Positions 11,166 through 23,721 of a stretch of 64,000 nt of DNA are shown piece by piece. Source of the DNA: Bradyrhizobium sp. AZCC 2262 (lineage in GTDB: Bacteria; Pseudomonadota; Alphaproteobacteria; Rhizobiales; Xanthobacteraceae); the NCBI RefSeq assembly GCF_036924535.1, contig NZ_JAZHRT010000001.1:7812001-7876000 (forward strand), in the 5' to 3' direction. Both the position numbers and the translations under genes were made by a program. A model generated the notes under the pieces. It saw only the letters and a program-made list of their open reading frames with translations, did no database searches and was not told where the DNA came from. Numbering within the stretch: position 1 is the first letter of the stretch; every line of letters begins with the position of its first letter.

Positions 11166-11663
11166 ATGTCCGACAAACCCTACCGGCCCAATGTGGGTAT
11201 TGCGCTGTTCAACACCTCGGGCCAGGTGCTGATCGGGCGTCGCTTCCGCGATGACGGGCCGGAGATCATTCTTCCCGGCCTGGAGTGGCAGATGCCGCAG
11301 GGCGGCATCGACGCCGACGAGAACCCGCGCGATGCCGTCATGCGCGAACTCTGGGAGGAGACCGGGGCGGTCAGTGCCGAATATCTCGGCGAGACCGATT
11401 GGATAAAATATGAATTTCCGCCCTATGACGGACCGGCCACGCATCGCCTCGCCCAATTCCGCGGCCAGCGACAAAAATGGTTCGCGCTGCGCTTCACCGG
11501 CCACGACGACGAGATCGACCCGCTGACGCCGCGCAACGGCCAGCCGGCCGAATTCGATTCGTGGCGCTGGGAGCGGCTCGACCGCGTAGCCGACCTCGTG
11601 GTGCCGTTCCGGCGCGACGTGTACCGGATGGTGGCGCAGGCATTTGCGGAATTCGCCCGCTAG
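11166..11663 (+). CDS. RppH-type Nudix hydrolase, second copy
   Basis: A 165-residue paralogue of the gene just upstream. It has VGIALFNTSGQVLIGRR, the strand WQMPQGG, the Nudix box GGIDADENPRDAVMRELWEE with its Glu/Arg metal-binding residues, and the RppH-type FRGQRQKWFALRF. Either copy could be the mRNA decapping enzyme; the other may prefer diadenosine polyphosphates. The two lie in tandem, separated only by a palindromic repeat, and are best read as an old duplication because the sequences have diverged outside the motifs. Confidence 0.9.
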   Translation: MSDKPYRPNVGIALFNTSGQVLIGRRFRDDGPEIILPGLEWQMPQGGIDADENPRDAVMRELWEETGAVSAEYLGETDWIKYEFPPYDGPATHRLAQFRGQRQKWFALRFTGHDDEIDPLTPRNGQPAEFDSWRWERLDRVADLVVPFRRDVYRMVAQAFAEFAR

Positions 11664-11805
11664 ATTGCATGGTCTCGCCGCGTTCGCGGCAGGAGGTTCC
11701 GCCCAATGCCGTCGGTGGTCTGGCGTCAGCGAACCTTTTTGTACCGAGCGCAGACTAACGGGTGCAGCTTTGAAATAACCCGCACCCGGTCGGTGTCTTG
11801 CCTCC

Positions 11806-12045
11806 ATGATGGAAGTGACTGTAGCCAAGCGCCGCCGGAGTTGGGAGTGGCGGGTGTACGATCAGAACGGCGTGCTGATCATGCACGGGCGCGAACGTAC
11901 CCGGCCGGCTGCCCGCTACCAGGGGTACCGGAGCCTGTTCATGCAGTTGGCCATCGGCCGGCGGTCCACTGCCTGCAGGGCTTCCGAGACTTTCTCAAGA
12001 ACTGATCAGTCGAATTCAGGCGCCAGCAGGTCGTGGTCTAGTTAG
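11806..12045 (+). CDS. Small basic hypothetical protein
   Basis: A 79-residue reading frame starting ATGATG. The first part (WEWRVYDQNGVLIMHGRERT followed by RPAARYQGYRSLF) looks like a conserved small family I associate with Bradyrhizobium, but I recognise no function. The C-terminal 30 residues are Ser/Arg-rich and less convincing. It runs toward the cyclase gene and their 3' ends overlap by a few bases. An imperfect hairpin (GGGTGC...GCACCC) lies just upstream. An overlapping frame of 99 residues is less protein-like and was not annotated. Confidence 0.5.
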   Translation: MMEVTVAKRRRSWEWRVYDQNGVLIMHGRERTRPAARYQGYRSLFMQLAIGRRSTACRASETFSRTDQSNSGASRSWSS

Positions 12046-13693
12046 GCTCGACCGAAAACGGGCCGATGGCGATGACCTGACAATTGCCGTCGCGCTTGAC
12101 GCATTCGGCGAGCGCGCCGTTGACCGCGTCCTGCTCGGTCGCAGCCTTCAGGCCCAGCCCGGGACGGCCGGCTGCACCAACCGCCACGGCGTTCCAGCCG
12201 CTCGAGGCATCCGCGAGCCGGCGTGCAACGTCATCGCGTGCATCGGCCGATATCATCGTATTGCCGGTCGGCTTGAAGAAACCGGTGATTTTGAGCGAGG
12301 CCGGAATCGGGACGACGAAATTGTCGTTAAGCGCGACGATCATGCAGGGCACGCCGGCGATCCCGCCGCATGACTCCAAGGCACGCCGCACGGCCTCCTC
12401 GACGCTGTCCAGCGCAATGGGGAAGAAAAGCGCGCCGCCGGGCCCCAGCGCGACCGCCTTGTGCTTGCGCGCCGGTGCATAGACCGCTTCAAGCCGCGCC
12501 TTGCCACCGTCGCGGGTGAGCGGGACGGCCCTCGCGACAAAGGGCTGCTCGATCGCGGCATCATGCCGGATCCAGGGCAATGGCGGCATTGGCGGCCGGC
12601 CATGCGTGTAAACCACGGTGTCGCCGACCGCGTAGAGTTCGCATTTGCGCGGCGACTGCGCGGCATCCGCACGCTTCTGGCATTGCTCCACCGCGACCGA
12701 CTTCGCCGTCTCCTCGCTCGGCTGGGCGGTGACGAAAGCATTGGACCCGCCGATATTGAGCGCGAACGCCTTGAACTCGGCAGCTGGCGCGTAGTCGGAA
12801 GCGAGCGTGGTGCGAGCCTTGTCGCCAATGAAGGGAATGTTGGCGGCAGCAAATTTTTCTGACGATACAACCATCGGCGGCGATGGCGCTGGCGGGGCCA
12901 CCGTTGCGGCGGGGGCCGGCATTGCAGCAGCCATGGCCGGCGGAGCAGGCGATGACGGAGCCGCAGCGATAGCCGACGGCGCCGGGCTCGCAACGTTGAT
13001 TGGGGCGGCGACCTTTGACGGCGCCGACGTCTCGAGCTTGGTGAAATAGAGAAAGCCGCCGACACCGATCGCAGCCAGGCTGACCACGGTGACCGCCACC
13101 GGCCACATCCAGTTCGGCTGCGCGGCGCCATGCACCTTGGCCGGCTTCTTGACTTGTGGCGTGGCGTAGGTGCCGTCCTCGCGGCGCATCGCCACCATGT
13201 AGGCGTGCACCGGCGTCGGGATGTTCTTCACCTCCTGCGCGCCGATATCGGCAAACTGCACCGACAGCTTGTTGGCGACCTGCTCGTGCACGGCACGCGA
13301 GATGCAGATGCCGCCGACTTCGGCGAGGCCCTCCAGGCGCGCGGCGATGTTGACGCCATCACCGAGGAGATCGCCGTCCCGCTCGACCACGTCGCCGATC
13401 GTGATGCCGATGCGAAAGGACATATGGCGGCTGGGCGGATAGGCCATGTTGCGGGTGCGGAGACTCTCCTGGATATCGATCGCGCAGCGCACGGCTTCGA
13501 CCGCGCTCGGGAATTCGGCGAGCACGGCGTCGCCTGCGGTATTGAAAATGCGGCCGCCGCCTTTGGCGATGAAATCGTCGGTGACCTGACGGTAGGACGC
13601 CAGGCGACGCAGCGTCTCCTCTTCGTCCTCGGCAACCAGTCTGGAATAGCCGGCAATATCGGCCGCAAAAATCGCCGCGATCTTGCGTTTCAT
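12038..13693 (-). CDS. Membrane class III adenylate/guanylate cyclase with exported three-repeat domain
   Basis: A 551-residue protein. Residues 1-170 form a class III cyclase domain, with metal-binding Asp12 (AADIAGYSR) and Asp55 (NTAGDAVLAEF), then GDGVNIAARLE. A membrane segment (about 196-217) and an Ala/Pro linker lead to a C-terminal half of three related units (about 301-362, 401-460, 490-549). Each has an Ala-Val/Phe-Ala-Leu-type strand and a pair of cysteines (C338/C351, C442/C450, C531/C538), resembling DUF4189-like repeats. With the cyclase at the N-terminus and one membrane pass, this half should be periplasmic. Inference: a signal outside the membrane controls cyclic nucleotide synthesis. 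The start at MKRKIAAIF is chosen because class III domains in this lineage begin this way; a frame upstream adds 24 unlikely residues. Confidence 0.88.
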   Translation of the reverse strand: MKRKIAAIFAADIAGYSRLVAEDEEETLRRLASYRQVTDDFIAKGGGRIFNTAGDAVLAEFPSAVEAVRCAIDIQESLRTRNMAYPPSRHMSFRIGITIGDVVERDGDLLGDGVNIAARLEGLAEVGGICISRAVHEQVANKLSVQFADIGAQEVKNIPTPVHAYMVAMRREDGTYATPQVKKPAKVHGAAQPNWMWPVAVTVVSLAAIGVGGFLYFTKLETSAPSKVAAPINVASPAPSAIAAAPSSPAPPAMAAAMPAPAATVAPPAPSPPMVVSSEKFAAANIPFIGDKARTTLASDYAPAAEFKAFALNIGGSNAFVTAQPSEETAKSVAVEQCQKRADAAQSPRKCELYAVGDTVVYTHGRPPMPPLPWIRHDAAIEQPFVARAVPLTRDGGKARLEAVYAPARKHKAVALGPGGALFFPIALDSVEEAVRRALESCGGIAGVPCMIVALNDNFVVPIPASLKITGFFKPTGNTMISADARDDVARRLADASSGWNAVAVGAAGRPGLGLKAATEQDAVNGALAECVKRDGNCQVIAIGPFSVEPN

Positions 13694-13834
13694 GAAAAGC
13701 AGCCCCGGATCAACACCCGCATCCGGAACAATGCCGCCAGAAGTTCCCCGGCGCAACCTCAGCATTTCGATCGAAGCACACCCTTGGACTTGGGCTGGGG
13801 TGATGGCTGGTCGGCGCCAGCAAGCGGTGAAGAC

Positions 13835-13865
13835 AAAAAGCGCCCGTCACAGTGTGACGAGCGCT
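13835..13865 (-). terminator. Rho-independent terminator of the atp operon
   Basis: Read on the minus strand, the hairpin AGCGC-T-CGTCACA / TGTGACG-G-GCGCT runs straight into TTTTTGTC. It lies 47 bases after the atpC stop and ends the atpHAGDC transcript. Confidence 0.85.
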
Positions 13866-13911
13866 GATTTTGCCTGGGCCTTCATGGTGCCCCGGAGCGG
13901 TGCCCCGGGGC

Positions 13912-14319
13912 TTAGTGCATAGCCGTTGAAGTGAGCTCCTGCTGGATGCTCTTGTAGTGGTCCAGCCGCTCGATGGCGCGATCGAATTCGGAGCCTTCCT
14001 TCTCAGCCAGCTTGGCTTCCATCTCGGCGATGGTTTCGGCGAACTGCGCGCGGTCGACTTCGTCCATCGAAGTGGCGACGTCAGCAAGCACGGTGAGACC
14101 GTTCTCCGACATCTCGGCAAGACCGCCGAGCACGATGACTTTCTGATGCGTCCCGCCGCTGGTGATGGTCAGGATGCCCGGGCGGATCGCCGCGACGACC
14201 GGCGCATGTCCGGCGAGCACGCCGAAATCGCCTTCCACGCCGGGAACGTCAACCTGATCGACCTCGCCGGAGAAGGCGAGCTTTTCGGGCGAGACGAGAT
14301 CGAAGTGGAAGGTGGCCAT
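13912..14319 (-). CDS. atpC: ATP synthase F1 epsilon subunit
   Basis: Epsilon subunit of the central stalk, which inhibits ATP hydrolysis and contacts the c-ring. The 135-residue protein begins [13 protein letters not shown], with the N-terminal beta-sandwich motifs [14 protein letters not shown] and a C-terminal helical hairpin (about residues 90-135). It is the last gene of the F1 operon, separated from atpD by a 93-base gap filled with a palindromic repeat and followed by a terminator. Confidence 0.97.
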   Translation of the reverse strand: MATFHFDLVSPEKLAFSGEVDQVDVPGVEGDFGVLAGHAPVVAAIRPGILTITSGGTHQKVIVLGGLAEMSENGLTVLADVATSMDEVDRAQFAETIAEMEAKLAEKEGSEFDRAIERLDHYKSIQQELTSTAMH

Positions 14320-14328
14320 GGTGTCCCT

Positions 14329-14408
14329 GCGAATAGCGAGTAGCGAATGGCGAGTAGTGAAGGAAGGGAATGGCTCTCAACTATTCGCCACTCCCTATTC
14401 GCTATTCG
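14329..14408. repeat. Inverted repeat inside the atp operon (atpD-atpC gap)
   Basis: GCGAATAGCGAGTAGCG on one side and CTATTCGCTATTCGC on the other form long imperfect inverted arms of about 29 bases, each built from repeated GCGAATAG-like words. The element fills nearly the whole gap between atpD and atpC and should fold into a strong hairpin in the mRNA. Confidence 0.8.
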
Positions 14409-14412
14409 CCCC

Positions 14413-16792
<2,380 letters not shown>

Positions 16793-16886
16793 TCTCAGTT
16801 CACCCCGGCGATCCGGCCTCCAGGGCCTCGACCGCAAGCCACTCTTTCGTCAGGCCCGGCAAGCGCCGGGCCTCGACGGCAAATCA

Positions 16887-18976
<2,090 letters not shown>

Positions 18977-19628
18977 AACTCGCTCTTTTCAGCTGTCAAA
19001 CTCGCAAGGGAAAAACCGTCGCCACGGGTAGCGGCGCCTAGCGATCCAAGCCCTTGGAATTCAAGCGGGACTTCGATTTTCGACCGGCACGCGAGGTGCC
19101 GGGATCGTTAAAATCGCGGCTTTGCTAACATAGCGAGCGCGCAGGTGCAACATGACCACGCGTTCGGGCGATGCCTTGTCGCACGTCAAATTTCAGGCCC
19201 GGCGGGACATCGTTTTTGACGGCGATCGGCTACCTCGGATCTCGGCACCTACCCCACGTCTCATCGCTGTCAACCCGGCGCGCGTTCGTTCCACCTGTAT
19301 TTGCATAGCGGGCATGAGCGACCAGCCCAGGAACGAATCGGGCGAGCTCGCCTTCATTTGATCATTACTTGCGCAAATCTTTACTCAATGTGAGATGACT
19401 GTATTCGCAAGTAATAGAAGGTATAGAATTCGTTAAAAGTCCGTTAAAGCGAAAGATTACGGAATATCGTCTGATTAGTTGCTCACGGTAACAAGATATG
19501 TCAGCCGACGACAATCTGGCTTTACTGCCCAATTCATGCCTCATTGCATCACCAAACGGCACCCACCAAACTGGGACGGGGGTTCCATTTGCCACGCATG
19601 TGGCAATACTGTCTGAGGGACTAGTTTA
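18977..19628. other. 652-base gap between divergent atpH and rlpA
   Basis: Holds the regulatory regions of both genes. The half near rlpA is distinctly AT-richer and contains a 9-base perfect inverted repeat, TTACTTGCG at 19365-19373 and CGCAAGTAA at 19406-19414. A short hairpin (CCGGCAC/GTGCCGG) lies near 19083-19101. Short reading frames are present, but none has a good start signal or protein-like composition, so no gene is called. Confidence 0.6.
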
Positions 19629-20123
19629 ATGTTGAATAACAACAATGTGGTGCCGGGAACTCTAACCCGGTCGCGTACGGCCTTCGCCTTGATCGCCGCA
19701 ACTCTCCTGGCCGGCGGCAGCATCTCCGAGGCTTCCGCCAAATCCAGGCATCATCGCCATCACCATCACGCCAGCAAAGCCCAGACGCCCGGCAGCAACT
19801 GGCTGGAGTCCAATGCCTCGATCGGCTCCCAGAGCACCGGGCGCAGCTTCTCCGGTAAGGCCTCGTTTTACGGCAGTGAATCCGGCAGCCGGACCGCCTC
19901 CGGTCAGCGCTTCAACCAGAACGCCATGACCGCAGCCCACCGCTCGCTGCCGTTCGGCACCAAGCTCCGGGTGACCCATCGCGGCCAGAGCGTCGTCGTC
20001 ACGATCAACGACCGTGGTCCCTTCATCAAGGGGCGCGTCCTCGACCTTTCCACGGGTGCGGCCCGTGCCATCGGCCTGACCGGCGCCGGCGTCGGCCACA
20101 TCACCGCCGAAGTCGTTTCCTAA
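19629..20123 (+). CDS. rlpA: RlpA-family septal ring protein (double-psi beta-barrel)
   Basis: Exported 164-residue protein. A signal sequence (about residues 1-37) is followed by a basic His-rich run (residues 40-47 include seven His/Arg), then the RlpA double-psi beta-barrel (about 75-163). Conserved parts are GKASFYG, TAAHRSLPFGT and VVVTINDRGPF, with Asp128 matching the catalytic Asp of lytic RlpA. The position usually written SGE in the family is SGQ here (Gln93), so lytic transglycosylase activity is uncertain. There is no SPOR domain, so septal targeting by denuded glycans is not expected. It is a single-gene unit with its own terminator. Confidence 0.9.
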   Translation: MLNNNNVVPGTLTRSRTAFALIAATLLAGGSISEASAKSRHHRHHHHASKAQTPGSNWLESNASIGSQSTGRSFSGKASFYGSESGSRTASGQRFNQNAMTAAHRSLPFGTKLRVTHRGQSVVVTINDRGPFIKGRVLDLSTGAARAIGLTGAGVGHITAEVVS

Positions 20124-20182
20124 GAGCGGTGACGCGCCGTTTTCCGGCCCATCAGATTCAGTAAGCGTTGCGTTGCGTAATC

Positions 20183-20219
20183 AAAGGCCTGCCGTCGCAA
20201 ATGACGGCAGGCCTTTTTT
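20183..20219 (+). terminator. Rho-independent terminator after rlpA
   Basis: Perfect 11-base stem GGCCTGCCGTC / GACGGCAGGCC, flanked by A and T runs and ending in TTTTTT. priA converges from the other side, and the A-run means it may work in both directions. Confidence 0.92.
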
Positions 20220-20255
20220 GTTGACCCTCCCCTTCAGGGGAGTGTGAAGCATAAT

Positions 20256-22466
20256 TCACAAAAAGCTCTGCGGATCGACGTCGACTTCGAGCTTGAGATT
20301 GCCCTTGGTCTTTGGGCCGGCGGCGAGCCATTCGCGCAGGTATTCCGACAGATCGACATTGCGCAGCGACTTAACCAGCAGGCGAAACCGATAGCGGCCC
20401 TTGATGACGGCAAGCGGCGCTTCGGCAGGCCCGAGCACCTGGATGCGCTCGTCGATCGGCGCGATGGCAGCTAGCCTGCGCGCAAAACCTTCGGCGGTCG
20501 GCCGGTCGCCTGCCGAAATGATCAGGCTGGCGAGCCGGCCGAACGGCGGATAGCCGGCGCGCTCGCGCGCCTCGATCTCGCTGGCATAGAACGCCTCGCG
20601 GTCGCTCGCGATCAGGGCCTTCATCACGGGATGTTCGGGCTGATGGGTTTGCAGGTAGCCGACGCCGCGGCCCTGCTCGCGCCCGGCGCGGCCAATCACC
20701 TGGTTGAGCAGCTGAAACGTCCGCTCGGCGGCGCGCGGATCGCCATTGCCGAGGCCCAGATCCGCATCGACCACGCCGACCAGATTGAGCCGTGGAAAAT
20801 TGTGCCCCTTGGCCACCAGTTGCGTGCCGACGATGATGTCGACGCGGCCTTCCGCGATTTCGTTCAACTCGCTGCGCATGGTCTCGATCGAGGTGATGAG
20901 ATCGCTCGACAGCACCATGGTGCGCGCATTCGGAAACAGCAGGGCCGCCTCTTCCTGCAGACGCTCGACGCCGGGGCCGACAGCGACGAGGGATTCCTCC
21001 GCCTGGCAATGCGGGCAGATGTTCGGGCGCGGCATCGAGAAGCCGCAATGGTGACAGACCAGACGCTGGCGAAACCGATGGTCCACCAGCCAGGCGTCGC
21101 AGATCGTGCACGCAAAACGATGGCCGCAGGCACGGCAGAGCGTCAGCGGCGCGTAGCCGCGGCGGTTGAGAAACAACAGCGCCTGCTCGCGCTTCTCGAT
21201 CGCGAACTGAATCTGTTCGGCGAGCGGCGGCGAGATGAAGCGGCCGCGCGGCGGCGGGGCGCGGCGCAGGTCGATCGCCTCGATATGCGGCATGTGCTGG
21301 CCGCCGAAGCGCGACGGCAGCGCGACGCGCTGATAGCGCCCCTTGCGCGCGTTGACCTCGGTTTCGACCGAGGGCGTCGCGGATGCCAGCACGATCGGGA
21401 TTTTGGCGATATGCGCGCGCACCACCGCCATGTCGCGGGCGTGGTAGTGCGCGCCGTCATCCTGCTTGTAGGCCTGGTCGTGTTCTTCATCGACGATGAT
21501 CAGGCCCAAATCCGCATAGGGCAGAAACAGCGCCGAGCGCGCGCCGACCACGACCGGCGCTTCGCCCGCCGATATCGCCGCCCAATTGCGCTGCCGCGTG
21601 CGCGGCGTCAATTCGGAGTGCCATTCCAAGGGACGCACACCGAAACGCTGGGCGAAGCGGTCGAGGAATTGTCCAGTCAGCGCGATCTCCGGCATCAGGA
21701 TCAGCGTCTGTTTTCCGCGGCGGATGATTTCCGCAATCGCCTCGAAATAGACTTCGGTCTTGCCGGAACCGGTGACGCCGTCGAGCAGCGCGACATGGAA
21801 GGAACCATTGGCCGCGAGTGCACGCATCGCATCGACCGCCGTGCGCTGCTGGGGAGAAAATTCCGGCTGCGCAAAGGACGGATCGGGCGCGGGCGGCGCC
21901 AGCGGCGGCGGCATCGCCTCGACGGCGAGCGTGCCCTCGTCGACCAAACCATCGACCACGCCGCCGCTGACGCCGGCTTCCCGCGCCGCTTCGGACTTGC
22001 CATGCAAGAGGCCGTCCGACAGCACCTCGATCAACCGCCGCCGTGCCGGCGTCAGACGCCGCGGCGGCTCGCCCACCAGCCGCACGCCAAGCCGCATCCG
22101 CTCAGGCCCAAGATTTTCGCCCATCCGCAAGGCCATGCGCAGCACCATGCCGCGCGCCGACAGGGTGTAGTTGGAAACCCAGTCGACGAGGCTGCGCAGT
22201 TCCTCCTTCAGCGGCGGCACATCGAGCTTTTCGCCGACATCCTTGAGGCGGTTGTGCAGGCGCGGATCGGGATTGGCGTTTTCCGCCCACACCACCGCGA
22301 CCACTTCGCGCGGACCGAGCGGCACGCAGACGACATCGCCGGGCTTCAGCTCCATGCCGCGCGGCACGCGGTAGGAATAGTTCTGATTGAGCGCGACCGG
22401 AACCAGCACGTCGACGACGCGGGTCGATGAGACCGATGAGGTGGTTTGGCGGGTGGCGTGGTCCAT
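20256..22466 (-). CDS. priA: Primosomal protein N' (replication restart helicase PriA)
   Basis: Superfamily 2 helicase that recognises stalled forks and reloads the replisome. The 736-residue protein has the N-terminal 3'-DNA-binding domain (VLVPVALNQNYSYRVP), Walker A in GVTGSGKTEVY, the DEEH box, and helicase motifs V-VI (VGTQLVAKGHNFP, QVIGRAGREQGRG). Zinc-binding cysteine pairs are CRACGH, CTICD, CHHCG and CPHC. Length and order are normal. It is divergent from xerC, with a short shared promoter region. PriA beside the F1 operon is common in Rhizobiales. Confidence 0.97.
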   Translation of the reverse strand: MDHATRQTTSSVSSTRVVDVLVPVALNQNYSYRVPRGMELKPGDVVCVPLGPREVVAVVWAENANPDPRLHNRLKDVGEKLDVPPLKEELRSLVDWVSNYTLSARGMVLRMALRMGENLGPERMRLGVRLVGEPPRRLTPARRRLIEVLSDGLLHGKSEAAREAGVSGGVVDGLVDEGTLAVEAMPPPLAPPAPDPSFAQPEFSPQQRTAVDAMRALAANGSFHVALLDGVTGSGKTEVYFEAIAEIIRRGKQTLILMPEIALTGQFLDRFAQRFGVRPLEWHSELTPRTRQRNWAAISAGEAPVVVGARSALFLPYADLGLIIVDEEHDQAYKQDDGAHYHARDMAVVRAHIAKIPIVLASATPSVETEVNARKGRYQRVALPSRFGGQHMPHIEAIDLRRAPPPRGRFISPPLAEQIQFAIEKREQALLFLNRRGYAPLTLCRACGHRFACTICDAWLVDHRFRQRLVCHHCGFSMPRPNICPHCQAEESLVAVGPGVERLQEEAALLFPNARTMVLSSDLITSIETMRSELNEIAEGRVDIIVGTQLVAKGHNFPRLNLVGVVDADLGLGNGDPRAAERTFQLLNQVIGRAGREQGRGVGYLQTHQPEHPVMKALIASDREAFYASEIEARERAGYPPFGRLASLIISAGDRPTAEGFARRLAAIAPIDERIQVLGPAEAPLAVIKGRYRFRLLVKSLRNVDLSEYLREWLAAGPKTKGNLKLEVDVDPQSFL

Positions 22467-22551
22467 CAGGGAATCGGGCTTGAGGTGTCCAGAGCAAGGC
22501 TAGCGCCGCGCCGCCAAGTTAGCGAACGGTAAACGAAAGAGGTGCGATATA

Positions 22552-23592
22552 ATGGATGGAATCACCGCCTCCAAGAGAATGCACAAGACCGAGCGCAAGG
22601 CAGGGCTCATGGCCAAGGAAATCGCCAAGGAAGTTCCGGCCGTTCAACCGATCGAGCTCGATTGCGCCGACGAGGGCCTCGCGCTGGAGATGGCGCGCTG
22701 GCTGACGCATCTGCGCGCCGAGCGGCGGCTGTCGCCCAAGACGCTCGAAGCCTACGCCCGCGACCTCCGCCAATGCCTGACTTTCCTCTGCCAGCATTGG
22801 GGCAGGAAGGTCACCCTGAAAGGATTTGCGGCGTTGGAGGCCACCGATGTCAGGGCCTTCATGGCGATGCGCCGCGCCGACGACATTGCCGGGCGTTCGC
22901 TGATGCGGGCGCTGGCGGGCTTGCGTTCATTCGGGCGCTATCTCGAACGCGAAGGCAAAGGCAGGGTCGGCGCCCTGTCCGCCATCCGCGCGCCCAAGGT
23001 TGCAAAGAGCCTGCCGAAGCCGATCCAGATGGACGCCGCCAAGCGTCTTGCCGATGCCGACGAGCGCGCCGGCGAGGAACGCGATCCCTGGATTTTGGCG
23101 CGCGACGCCGCCGTGATGGCGCTACTCTACGGTTCGGGCCTGCGCATCTCCGAGGCGCTGGGACTGAAGCGCCGCGATGTGCCCAAGCCAGGCGAGGGCG
23201 ACGTTCTCATTGTCACCGGCAAGGGCAACAAGACCCGCATGGTGCCGGTGCTGCAAAACGTGCTGGCGCTGATTTCCGATTACGTTGCGATGTGCCCGCA
23301 TTCGCTGCCCCCTGCCGGACCAATTTTTGTCGGCGCGCGCGGCGGGCCATTATCGCCGCGGATCATCCAGCTCACCATGGAGCGGTTGCGCGGCGCGCTC
23401 GGCCTGCCCGACAGCGCCACACCTCATGCGCTGCGGCATTCCTTCGCGACGCATCTGCTCAGCCGCGGCGGCGATCTGCGCGCGATCCAGGAACTGCTCG
23501 GCCACGCCTCGCTCTCGACCACGCAGATCTATACCGGCATCGACAGCGAACGGCTGCTGGAAGTGTACAAGAGCGCGCATCCGCGCGGCTGA
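22552..23592 (+). CDS. xerC: Tyrosine recombinase XerC
   Basis: Site-specific recombinase that, with XerD, resolves chromosome dimers at dif. The 346-residue protein has a SAM-like core-binding domain (about 43-135) and a catalytic domain with the full set of active residues: Arg198 (GSGLRISEAL), Lys224 (VTGKGNKT), His292 and Arg295 (HALRHSFATH), His318 and the nucleophile Tyr327 (TTQIYTG). An AAAGAGG sequence precedes the ATG. The 40-residue N-terminal extension is longer than usual; an ATG at codon 20 is possible. No integrase-type neighbours or att sites are seen, which supports a housekeeping XerC. Confidence 0.93.
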   Translation: MDGITASKRMHKTERKAGLMAKEIAKEVPAVQPIELDCADEGLALEMARWLTHLRAERRLSPKTLEAYARDLRQCLTFLCQHWGRKVTLKGFAALEATDVRAFMAMRRADDIAGRSLMRALAGLRSFGRYLEREGKGRVGALSAIRAPKVAKSLPKPIQMDAAKRLADADERAGEERDPWILARDAAVMALLYGSGLRISEALGLKRRDVPKPGEGDVLIVTGKGNKTRMVPVLQNVLALISDYVAMCPHSLPPAGPIFVGARGGPLSPRIIQLTMERLRGALGLPDSATPHALRHSFATHLLSRGGDLRAIQELLGHASLSTTQIYTGIDSERLLEVYKSAHPRG

Positions 23593-23721
23593 CGCCCGCT
23601 AGACACAAAATATCGAAAACAACCCCATGCAAAGTAGAATGGACCCCGGCTCGCAGCCCTCACGCGGCTAGCGTCCTGGGCACGACATGGCCGGTCGTCA
23701 CGGCCCAATCTGCATCCTGTT

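Noticed and set aside
18996..19001. TTGACA on the minus strand before atpH
   Set aside because: A -10 box at the right distance would fall inside the atpH coding region, so it cannot be that gene's promoter.
19152..19361. 69-codon frame in the atpH-rlpA gap
   Set aside because: No ribosome binding site and no recognisable composition; left as intergenic.
20631..22430. 599-codon open frame on the + strand across priA
   Set aside because: Opposite to a complete priA with all motifs; no protein-like features.
22552..23592. Possibility that the tyrosine recombinase marks a genomic island
   Set aside because: It has full XerC features, stands beside priA, and there are no tRNA, direct att repeats or phage genes nearby.
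23600..23640. AATATCGAAAACAACCCCATGC after xerC split as a possible repeat
   Set aside because: I vaguely recall similar words at gene ends in Bradyrhizobium, but only one copy is in this window, so it cannot be supported here.
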